A program made the translations under genes and the position numbers. Positions 16,090 through 22,776 of a DNA stretch of 37,079 nucleotides are shown piece by piece. This DNA comes from Blautia sp. GTDB taxonomy: Bacteria; Bacillota; Clostridia; Lachnospirales; Lachnospiraceae. The notes under the pieces were generated by a model. That model was not told where the DNA came from, did not search any database, and was given only the letters and a program-made list of their open reading frames with translations. The stretch is taken from contig JAMPHB010000011.1 in the NCBI GenBank assembly GCA_023663685.1, forward strand, positions 1-37,079. Direction: 5' to 3'. The stretch's first letter is position 1, and every line of letters begins with the position of its first letter.

Positions 16090-17062
16090 CGTCAAAAACC
16101 TCCTCAAGCACCTTCTTTAAGGTAGCGGCGGACTCGTGCAATGCAGTCACCTCCTCCTGATCCAGGGAAATCGGCACCTTCGTCTCATACCCCTTCGCCC
16201 CGAGTATGCAGGGCATCGACAACACCACGTCCTCAATCCCATACTCCCCGTGCATCCTTGTGGAGATTGGCAGAATCGACTTCTCGTCCCTGATAATCGC
16301 CTCGCAGATCCGTTTCACAGACATCGCAATGCCGAAATAGGTCGCTCCCTTCTTCGCAATAATCTCATAGGCGCTGTCCCGCACCTCTCTGGCAATCTGG
16401 TCTGTCGATTCCACATGATTGTAATGTCCCCGCATCTCGCAGAAATCGTCCAGCGGAATCCCCGAGACATTCGCGCTGCTGAACACCGCAATCTCGCTGT
16501 CCCCGTGTTCTCCGACGATGTAGGCGTGGACGCTGCGGCTGTCCACCTCCAGATGTCTGCCAAGTCTGGCCTTCAATCTTGCGCTGTCCAGAACCGTGCC
16601 CGAGCCAATCACCCGGTTTTCCGGATAACCGCTCAGCTTCTGCGCCGTGTAGGTCAAAATATCCACCGGATTCGCCACCACCAGAAGAATCCCCTGAAAG
16701 TCCCTCTTCACAATCTCAGGGATAATGGAGCGGAAAATGCCCACATTCTTGTGCACCAGATCCAGACGCGTCTCCTCCGGCTTCTGGTTCGCCCCAGCTG
16801 TAATGACAATGATCGCGGAATCCGCGATATCATCATAATCCCCGGCATAGATCTGCATCGGCCGGGTGAAGGGGATCCCGTGGGAAATGTCATAGGCCTC
16901 CCCCTGCGCCTTATCCTGATTCGCATCCAACAGTACCATCTCCGTAAACAGCCCGCTCTGCATCAGGGCAAAGGCAGAGGCCGCTCCCACATAGCCACAA
17001 CCAATGACAGCGACCTTCTGTTTATTGATTTTTGTTTTAACTTCCTGATTTTCTCCGCTCAT
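16076..17062 (-). CDS. ldh: L-lactate dehydrogenase
   Basis: The 328-residue enzyme has the NAD loop VAVIGCGYVGAASAFAL. It has the lactate-specific Q93 with R99 in TAGANQKPEETRLDL, substrate-binding R162 in VLDSARLK and catalytic H186 in VGEHGDSE. The Gln at 93 separates it from malate dehydrogenase. It reduces pyruvate to L-lactate with NADH, regenerating NAD in fermentation. The acidic tail (EEVFDEEEG) overlaps a convergent hairpin. It appears monocistronic. AGGAG lies 9 nt upstream of the ATG. No clear Rex operator is seen upstream. Confidence 0.95.
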   Translation of the reverse strand: MSGENQEVKTKINKQKVAVIGCGYVGAASAFALMQSGLFTEMVLLDANQDKAQGEAYDISHGIPFTRPMQIYAGDYDDIADSAIIVITAGANQKPEETRLDLVHKNVGIFRSIIPEIVKRDFQGILLVVANPVDILTYTAQKLSGYPENRVIGSGTVLDSARLKARLGRHLEVDSRSVHAYIVGEHGDSEIAVFSSANVSGIPLDDFCEMRGHYNHVESTDQIAREVRDSAYEIIAKKGATYFGIAMSVKRICEAIIRDEKSILPISTRMHGEYGIEDVVLSMPCILGAKGYETKVPISLDQEEVTALHESAATLKKVLEEVFDEEEG

Positions 17063-17170
17063 ATCATACCTCTCCTATTATTCTGTGCATTAAAACATAT
17101 ATAAAACCAGTGTTCCCAATTTTGTAACCCTTTATAACAGCAGAGATATTTGTTTTGTATAATTTTGATT

Positions 17171-17944
17171 TTACGAATTCGCCCGACTCCAGCCCTCAAA
17201 ATCCTCTACAATGTAGTCCGCATCCTCCGCGAAGTCCCCTTCCGGTGAAATGTTGGAGTTCACATAGTAGGTGTGAAACGCCACTCTTTTTGCTCCGGCA
17301 ATATCCGTCCGCAAATCATTCCCCACAAACAGCGTCCGCTCCGGCACAGGCTTATGCCGCTCCAGCAGAATCCGAAAGAACCTCTCGTCCGGCTTTCTCG
17401 TCTTAAAGTCCGAGGAAATCAGAATATCGTCAAAATACCGGGCAATCTCAATCGTGTGCATCTCATACTCCGTAAAAATCCGCTGGGCGTTGGAGAGAAG
17501 ATAGATTTTCTTCCCCTGCGCCTTTAGCTCCGCGAGCATGTCCGCTGTGCCTGCGTATGCCCGCACATAATCTGTGGACAGCACCCGGAAGAACTGTCCT
17601 GCGTGTACCGCGAGCACCGGATCCGCTTCCACGCCCTTTTCCGCAAACAGCGCAAGAAACACCTCCGTGATCTCAATCTCCGGGGAAGCCTCATGCGCGT
17701 AGCGCGCCTGCGCCTCCAGCTCAGATTTTAACGCCTGCTCCCTGCCGCGCACCAGAGCGCCGTAGCGCTCCTTCAGCTCCACGGGTTCATAGACCGCCCC
17801 GTAATATCCATAGAAGAGCGCCAGCTTCTCCCACACAAAAGCCTGCGATTCATCCGTATGAATATCCACCAGCGTGCCGTAGAGATCAAACACATAGGTA
17901 TCATATGTCTGCGGCAGAGCCGCCTTTTTCAGCTTCACTCCCAT
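17171..17944 (-). CDS. HAD superfamily hydrolase (YjjG/PhnX-like phosphatase)
   Basis: The 257-residue HAD phosphatase has motif I DLYGTLVD (nucleophile and acid Asp), motif II LLSNAQ, motif III Lys in KTRKPDERFF and motif IV FVGNDLRTDIAGA. A helical C1 cap lies between motifs I and II (about residues 30-110). It resembles nucleotidase-like YjjG proteins and probably dephosphorylates a small phosphorylated metabolite. GGGAGG, 6 nt before the ATG, supports the start. It lies 108 bp after the ldh start on the same strand, with no shared operon obvious. Confidence 0.9.
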   Translation of the reverse strand: MGVKLKKAALPQTYDTYVFDLYGTLVDIHTDESQAFVWEKLALFYGYYGAVYEPVELKERYGALVRGREQALKSELEAQARYAHEASPEIEITEVFLALFAEKGVEADPVLAVHAGQFFRVLSTDYVRAYAGTADMLAELKAQGKKIYLLSNAQRIFTEYEMHTIEIARYFDDILISSDFKTRKPDERFFRILLERHKPVPERTLFVGNDLRTDIAGAKRVAFHTYYVNSNISPEGDFAEDADYIVEDFEGWSRANS

Positions 17945-18061
17945 ATTGTACCTCCCATATCCTTCGTTTCTTCTTAATTATAATTCCATTCTATCACAGA
18001 TTCCGGGCAGCTGCCAAGAGCGGCAGAGATACTCTGCACGGAAATCCATTTTTCATGTCAG

Positions 18062-18796
18062 CTACGACAGCCTTCTTCGCATCTGCCCCAGCACCTTTTT
18101 CTCCAGACGCGACACCGCCACCTGATTTGTCCCCATCAGCCTCGCGACCTCCGCCTGCGTCCTGTCCTCCATATAGCGGAGCTGTATCAGCCTCGATTCC
18201 CTCTCCCCCAGCTCCTGCAGCGCCTGCTCGAGCGCGATGCGGTCTAAAACGGCGCTCTCAAAGCGGCGCTTGTCCTCCAGCTGTTCCTCCAGTGTCACGC
18301 TCCTGCCCTCGGAGGCAAGCGGCTTTTGGATGCTCTCTACCGTCCCCGCCTGAACCGCCAGAATAATATCCTCATACTCCAGCCTTGTCTCCTGCTTCAG
18401 CTCCTCAATTGTCGGCTCTTTGTTATCTGTCTTTTTCATTTGTTCTCTTACAATTGCTATTTTTCTTGCATTCTCCTTGACCTGACGACTGACATGAATC
18501 ATCCCGTCATCCCGCAGGAAACGCCGGATTTCCCCCATAATCAGGGGAACAGCATAGGTAGAAAAGGCATAGGGGAGCGTGGAATCAAAGCGGTCGATCG
18601 CCTTTAACAGCCCAATCACCCCGATCTGGCTGAGCTCCTCCATATCCAGCCCCCGCCCGAGAAAACGCCCCGCGACCATATGCACCAGCCCCATGTTCTC
18701 GTCCACCAGCCTGTCCCTTGTATCCTTGTCGCCGCTCTGTGCTTCTGCGATGGCTGTAAGCCACGCCCTGTCTTCCGTGGGAGGACTACTCTTCAC
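18062..18796 (-). CDS. sigF: RNA polymerase sporulation sigma factor sigma-F
   Basis: The 244-residue sigma-70 family protein is the last gene of spoIIA. Region 2 shows RLVDENMGLVHMVAGRFLGRG, then DMEELSQIGVIGLLKAIDRFD and YAFSTYAVPLIMGEIRRFLRDDG. Region 4 at the end (ALQELGERESRLIQLRYMEDR, QAEVARLMGTNQVAVSRLEKK) is the -35-binding helix-turn-helix. It directs forespore-specific transcription early in sporulation and is held inactive by SpoIIAB. The start is a GTG that overlaps the spoIIAB end by 11 bp, with GGAGG only 3 nt upstream, so translational coupling is likely. Confidence 0.95.
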   Translation of the reverse strand: MKSSPPTEDRAWLTAIAEAQSGDKDTRDRLVDENMGLVHMVAGRFLGRGLDMEELSQIGVIGLLKAIDRFDSTLPYAFSTYAVPLIMGEIRRFLRDDGMIHVSRQVKENARKIAIVREQMKKTDNKEPTIEELKQETRLEYEDIILAVQAGTVESIQKPLASEGRSVTLEEQLEDKRRFESAVLDRIALEQALQELGERESRLIQLRYMEDRTQAEVARLMGTNQVAVSRLEKKVLGQMRRRLS

Positions 18797-19226
18797 TTCC
18801 CTCCGCTATGTACTTGCTCAGCGTGATGCATGTCCCCTCTCCGGGCGCAGATTTGACCTCCATGCTGTCCGTAAATGCTTCCATAAAGGAAAAGCCCATG
18901 CCGGAGCGTTCCTGCTCAGGCTTTGTAGTGTAAAAGGGACGTCTTGCGGCCTCGATATCCGCAATTCCCACGCCCTGATCCTCCACCTGCACCGTGAGAA
19001 GCCGCCCCTTCCTCTCACAGAGTAGCTCCACCTGCTTCGTTTCATCCTCATAGCCGTGTATGATTGCATTTGTCACGGCCTCCGACACGGCGGTCTTGAC
19101 GTCCGCGAGCTCTTCCAGCGTCGGATTCATGTCCGCCATAAACGCCGCCACCATCATTCTGGCCAGTCCCTCATTCACTGATTTTGCGTCGAAGGACACC
19201 CGCATATGATTTAAGCACTCTTTCAT
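18786..19226 (-). CDS. spoIIAB: Anti-sigma-F factor / serine kinase SpoIIAB
   Basis: The 146-residue GHKL-type ATPase kinase has the N-box AVSEAVTNAIIHGYE, G1 VEDQGVGIADIE and the GMGFSFMEAF lid/G2 segment. It binds and blocks sigma-F and phosphorylates SpoIIAA. I prefer ATG 19226 (MKECLNHMRVSFDAKSVNEG) to GTG 19232, because GGAGG is 10 nt upstream and the length then matches the family. It lies directly after spoIIAA. Confidence 0.94.
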   Translation of the reverse strand: MKECLNHMRVSFDAKSVNEGLARMMVAAFMADMNPTLEELADVKTAVSEAVTNAIIHGYEDETKQVELLCERKGRLLTVQVEDQGVGIADIEAARRPFYTTKPEQERSGMGFSFMEAFTDSMEVKSAPGEGTCITLSKYIAEGSEE

Positions 19227-19228
19227 AA

Positions 19229-19552
19229 TCACATTTCCTCCCCATTATAATCTGTTTGAATCAGTTTATCTAATCCAGACTTAACAAAAATCATCTTTGC
19301 GCGTTCCCCGAGATTGACCGCGTAAATCTGTCCCCCATACATCTCCATGGTGCGGCTTCGCCCAATCATTACGCCTATCACAGAGCTGTCCATAAACTCC
19401 GTCTCCGCAAAATCAAACACCAGCTCGCGGACATGCCAGGAGTCAATCAGAAAATCAATCTCCCGGCTCATGGACTTTGCCGCGTGGTGATCCACCTCCC
19501 GGGGCATCGGCACCACCAGCGTCTCCTTGTTCATCTGATATTCCAGATCCAT
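19229..19552 (-). CDS. spoIIAA: Anti-sigma-F factor antagonist SpoIIAA
   Basis: This is a 107-residue STAS-domain protein. The frame extends upstream, but ATG 19552 follows AAGGAGGGG and gives MDLEYQMNKETLVVPMP, as in the family. The phosphorylation site is FMDSSVIGVMIG, with Ser57 the expected target of SpoIIAB. Unphosphorylated SpoIIAA frees sigma-F by binding SpoIIAB. It is the first gene of the spoIIA operon. A hairpin terminator (19584-19610) and a possible sigma-H promoter (19626-19654) lie upstream. Confidence 0.94.
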   Translation of the reverse strand: MDLEYQMNKETLVVPMPREVDHHAAKSMSREIDFLIDSWHVRELVFDFAETEFMDSSVIGVMIGRSRTMEMYGGQIYAVNLGERAKMIFVKSGLDKLIQTDYNGEEM

Positions 19553-19583
19553 TTGTTCTCCCCTCCTTTTCCTTCCCGAATAG

Positions 19584-19610
19584 AAAAAGACGCCAGTGCC
19601 TGACGTCTTT
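19584..19610 (-). terminator. Hairpin with U-run between the TPR gene and spoIIAA
   Basis: The minus strand has AAAGACGTCAG, loop GCA, CTGGCGTCTTT (one G-U pair) and then Ts. It could end the TPR transcript, or act as an attenuator for spoIIA if transcription starts upstream of it. Confidence 0.75.
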
Positions 19611-19625
19611 GGTAAATCCATATGC

Positions 19626-19654
19626 TTATTCTCTTGCATCCACATAATTTCTAG
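19626..19654 (-). promoter_or_regulatory. Candidate sigma-H promoter of spoIIA inside the TPR gene end
   Basis: The minus strand reads CTAGAAATT (19646-19654), an 11-bp spacer and AGAGAATAA (19626-19634). The known sigma-H pattern is RnAGGAwWW, 11-12 bp, RnnGAAT: the -10 fits fully and the -35 has one G-to-A change. The -10 overlaps the stop codon of the TPR gene. spoIIA is under sigma-H in Bacillus, which supports the guess. Confidence 0.4.
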
Positions 19655-20993
19655 CGGTGCGCGCCCGGTTCGACCCCGGATAGTGATCCAGCACATACTG
19701 GTAATACGGCCTGGCCGCTTCCAGATTCCCGCTGATGCGGTATGCCTGCGCCAGATAATAGGCGGCATTTCCGGCTCCGTAATCCTCGTCCTCGTCCACG
19801 ACCTTCTGCAGCTTCTCAACTGCCTCCTCATAGTTGCCGCTGGTATAGGCACTGTAGCCCTCATCGTAAAGAATCTGTAAATACTGCACCTGAACCAGTG
19901 CATTTAAATCCTTGTAAGTATTTTTTGCGCTCTTGGACAGAAGGGAGGTATCCACCTTTTCTAAAAGCGTCCCCGCTCCCACCGCATCCCCGGAGGAATA
20001 GGTCGAATACGCCTTTAGCAGCCGCTCGTAGGCCTTAATCTGATCCGCCGACTGCTCTTTGCTCTGCTGCTGTTCTAACAGCTGCCCCTCCAGCTCCTCC
20101 ACCTGCGCTTCCAGCTCCTTGATGGTCTGTCCGTTGGTAGACATGATATCGCTGGCGTCGATCAGCTTCTGCTGTGCCTCTGCGTTCGCCCTGTCGCGGA
20201 CGCCCGGCACAATCAGCCACGCAGTCACCGCCGTTCCCACAACAAGGCCAATCACAATCGACAAAAGGGTCGAGCCCAGGGAGGACTCCTTAAAGCGCTT
20301 CGGCATGATGATCGTCTCATTGCCGCTCTGGTAGGAAATCAGATCGTCATCCTTTTGCTTTTTCAGGTTGCCCTTCTCCTTCAGGCGGAGATTGACCTCC
20401 TTCAAATACCGGAGCGTCAGCGTATTGTTGGCGTCAATCTTCCCCGCGTTGCGCAGGGTCTTCTTCGCCAGCTCCGGCTTGTTGTCCTGCAGATAGAGAA
20501 GAGCCAGAAGCTGATGCCCCCGAATCAGTCTGGGGTTCATGGAGAGCACCTTCTTCAACTGGATTACCGCCAGGTCACGGCTTCCCTGCTCACAGTAGTG
20601 CAGGGCAAGATTGTATTTCTTGATGGCCTGATTGATATTGTTGAGCTCTCCCCGGTTCAGCTGGATCGCATCCAGATAACGGTTCGCCACATTCTCCTCC
20701 GGCTTGTAGCTGCGGCTGATGACCCACTCGCTCAAGGCGTCCACTGTCTCCCCCATCTCATAGTACACGAGTCCGAGAAGATTCCGGGCATCCATGTGGT
20801 TCTTGTTGAACTTCAGGCACTTTTTGAGGCTCTCCACCGCACCGGAGAGGTTGCGCACCGCGGCCCGCTCCAGCCCCTGATTGTAGTAGGCGTTGGAGAT
20901 GCGGATCACCCGGTGAAAAACCGAGAGCTCTGCCCCGCAGGAGGGACACCGCTCCTCCTTTGCCACCTCGTGCCCGCACCTATAGCATATCAT
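19626..20993 (-). CDS. Membrane protein with N-terminal zinc ribbon and two TPR regions
   Basis: The 455-residue protein begins with a zinc ribbon (C3, C6, C16, C19 in MICYRCGHEV...CPSCG). TPR-like helices follow to about residue 205, then a single membrane helix (about 239-263, STLLSIVIGLVVGTAVTAWL), a coiled coil (about 266-325) and C-terminal TPRs (about 370-450, for example YTSGNYEEAVEKLQKVVDED). It would span the membrane with a cytoplasmic adaptor half and an extracytoplasmic half. It is immediately upstream of spoIIA, separated by a hairpin, and starts at ATGA overlapping a 47-residue gene. No enzymatic motif is seen; a scaffold role in envelope or sporulation processes is speculation. 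Confidence 0.85.
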   Translation of the reverse strand: MICYRCGHEVAKEERCPSCGAELSVFHRVIRISNAYYNQGLERAAVRNLSGAVESLKKCLKFNKNHMDARNLLGLVYYEMGETVDALSEWVISRSYKPEENVANRYLDAIQLNRGELNNINQAIKKYNLALHYCEQGSRDLAVIQLKKVLSMNPRLIRGHQLLALLYLQDNKPELAKKTLRNAGKIDANNTLTLRYLKEVNLRLKEKGNLKKQKDDDLISYQSGNETIIMPKRFKESSLGSTLLSIVIGLVVGTAVTAWLIVPGVRDRANAEAQQKLIDASDIMSTNGQTIKELEAQVEELEGQLLEQQQSKEQSADQIKAYERLLKAYSTYSSGDAVGAGTLLEKVDTSLLSKSAKNTYKDLNALVQVQYLQILYDEGYSAYTSGNYEEAVEKLQKVVDEDEDYGAGNAAYYLAQAYRISGNLEAARPYYQYVLDHYPGSNRARTARNYVDARE

Positions 20994-21133
20994 TGCTCAC
21001 CTCTGTTTTCGCGAAGAATCTCTGTGATAATATCCGTCACATCTGTCAGGTCGCGATTGTAAATTGCAGATTCAGCCTCCTCCACCTCAAGGCTCGGCTG
21101 AAAGTTTTTAAGCTCCTCTTCAAAGTTGATCAT
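20990..21133 (-). CDS. Small acidic hypothetical protein, translationally coupled to the TPR gene
   Basis: This 47-residue frame starts MINFEEELKNFQPSLEVEEA and ends NRGEQ. It has GAGG 5 nt before ATG 21133, and its TGA overlaps the ATG of the TPR gene (ATGA). The protein is helical, rich in Glu and Asp, and has no membrane segment. The ribosome site, the coupling and its place between a terminator and the TPR gene make it a real gene rather than chance. Function unknown; a partner or regulator of the TPR protein is the simplest guess. Confidence 0.7.
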   Translation of the reverse strand: MINFEEELKNFQPSLEVEEAESAIYNRDLTDVTDIITEILRENRGEQ

Positions 21134-21161
21134 ATATACCTCAAAAGACTCCTTCCTCAAT

Positions 21162-21202
21162 AAAAAGCCACTATGTTCATCTAACTATCATAACATAGTG
21201 GC
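21162..21202 (-). terminator. Terminator after the fapA-family gene
   Basis: A perfect 11-bp stem (GCCACTATGTT, 21167-21177; AACATAGTGGC, 21192-21202) has a 14-nt loop, followed on the minus strand by five Ts. Within and before it, TTGCAT-N16-TATGAT on the minus strand could be the promoter of the next genes. Confidence 0.85.
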
Positions 21203-21271
21203 CGTGATATGCAAGCATATTTCTGTTAAGTTTTTAGAAAAAGCAGGCGTATCGACAGATTCCGCCACACT

Positions 21272-22669
21272 CTATGCAACGACGTCGCCCAGCTTCAACA
21301 TCACCACGTTGCCGTTTCTGATCTTAAACAGAATCGACTTCTGCTCATCCTTAACAATGAGTGTGCTCTGATTGATTACGATCACCGTATTGGGATATAC
21401 TTCCCTGAGCACCTGAACGGTAGCATCCTTCCCGCGCTCCACGATGGCGTTCAGCCGCTCCAGCGCCTTGTTGTCCGTAGCAATCTCCGCCTGCTTCGCA
21501 AGCTTTGCCCTAAGCAGAGCCACGCGCCTCTCGTCGGTACTGATATTCATGCCCTTCGCCTTCGCCATATCCTCGAACTGCTTAAGGCCGTCGTTCAGCC
21601 TCTTCAGCAGGCCGTTCGCCTCTCCCAGACGGTTCTCTATCTCAATGACATTGCGCAAAAGCGCCGGACTTGCACCCACGCGCACCTGCGTCTTGACCTC
21701 GTTGATATTGCCCAGCGTGTCCGCCTCAAGCCCGCTGGTAGCATAGACGTCGCCGCCGACGATGCCTGCGTGCTTGCCGTCCAGATAAATCTTATCAAAG
21801 CTTGTCATCTTACAGTTCAGTGCCGAATTCAGCCGGATACATCCCTCCGCCTCCACGGTACAGTACTCAAAAAACTTGGCCTGAATGTCTCCCTTGGAGC
21901 GAATGACCGCCTTGTCTCCCCCGAGCACGCCCCCGCGGAGCAGAATGCTCTTGCCCGCCTCCAGCGTGCAGGCCTCACAGATTCCGTCTACCGTGATGGT
22001 TCCGGTGGCCTTCACCACCGCTCCGGTGGTCACATTGCCATGGACAACGACGTCCCCGCGAAAATCAATATTGCCGGTGTGCAGATCCACGTCCCCGCTG
22101 ACCTCATAAATCGAGGACACCTGAATACGGTTGTTCTGCATCTCAATCTTGCCGGTAAAATCTGCGGTATAGGTATAGCCATCCTCCGAGCGGGTAAAGC
22201 CTCTCCCCACCAGAGGGGGCTGCGGCCTCCCGCGCTTTCCCTTGACAGGCCGGCTCAACACAGTGACTCCATCTGAGCCCTCGATGGGATCATGGTAGGT
22301 GGCAATGACCTGCCCCTCCTCCACCATCTCGATATTATGGACACTCCAGTAATCCACAGAACCATCCTCACGGACCGTCGGCTTCCCGTTCAGATCCATA
22401 TTGAAATTGTATACAAAGTAACCATCCCTGCCATCCACCGGCTGGACTCCCTTTGCAATACAGACCTCCCGGTTATATATTTTGCCTCTGATGATGTGCT
22501 CAAGGGCATCGTGATCAATACCATAGGATATACGGCTCTGCTCAACCAGTCTCTGGACGTCCGCCATCGTGTATTCAATTCCTTCTTCAGGTTCATTCAG
22601 AGTCAGATACGCTTCCATCTCATCCGATGAAACCCGAATCTTAGATTCGTTCTTCTCAGCAGCTTCCAT
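21272..22669 (-). CDS. FapA family protein (DUF342)
   Basis: The 465-residue protein has an N-terminal domain (about 1-150, with YTMADVQRLVEQSRISYGID), a central repetitive beta-helix region rich in V-G-I patterns (about 170-330, for example GNIDFRGDVVVHGNVTTGAVV) and a C-terminal coiled coil (about 340-410). This is the layout of FapA/DUF342 proteins, which are linked to flagella or cell-envelope polymers, though their biochemistry is poorly known. GGGAG, 6 nt before the ATG, supports the start. It has its own strong promoter (22703-22731) and terminator, so it is monocistronic. Confidence 0.88.
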   Translation of the reverse strand: MEAAEKNESKIRVSSDEMEAYLTLNEPEEGIEYTMADVQRLVEQSRISYGIDHDALEHIIRGKIYNREVCIAKGVQPVDGRDGYFVYNFNMDLNGKPTVREDGSVDYWSVHNIEMVEEGQVIATYHDPIEGSDGVTVLSRPVKGKRGRPQPPLVGRGFTRSEDGYTYTADFTGKIEMQNNRIQVSSIYEVSGDVDLHTGNIDFRGDVVVHGNVTTGAVVKATGTITVDGICEACTLEAGKSILLRGGVLGGDKAVIRSKGDIQAKFFEYCTVEAEGCIRLNSALNCKMTSFDKIYLDGKHAGIVGGDVYATSGLEADTLGNINEVKTQVRVGASPALLRNVIEIENRLGEANGLLKRLNDGLKQFEDMAKAKGMNISTDERRVALLRAKLAKQAEIATDNKALERLNAIVERGKDATVQVLREVYPNTVIVINQSTLIVKDEQKSILFKIRNGNVVMLKLGDVVA

Positions 22670-22702
22670 AGCGATCTCCCATAAGTGTATATATCTAATG
22701 CT

Positions 22703-22731
22703 ATTGTATCATTTTTGTTCAAAGATTTCAA
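22703..22731 (-). promoter_or_regulatory. Sigma-A promoter of the FapA-family gene
   Basis: On the minus strand TTGAAA (22726-22731), 17 bp and TACAAT (22703-22708) match the consensus at ten of twelve positions. Confidence 0.7.
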
Positions 22732-22776
22732 CTGTTTCGAACATTCTCGTAAATTCTTCTTTATTTTTTTCGAAAA

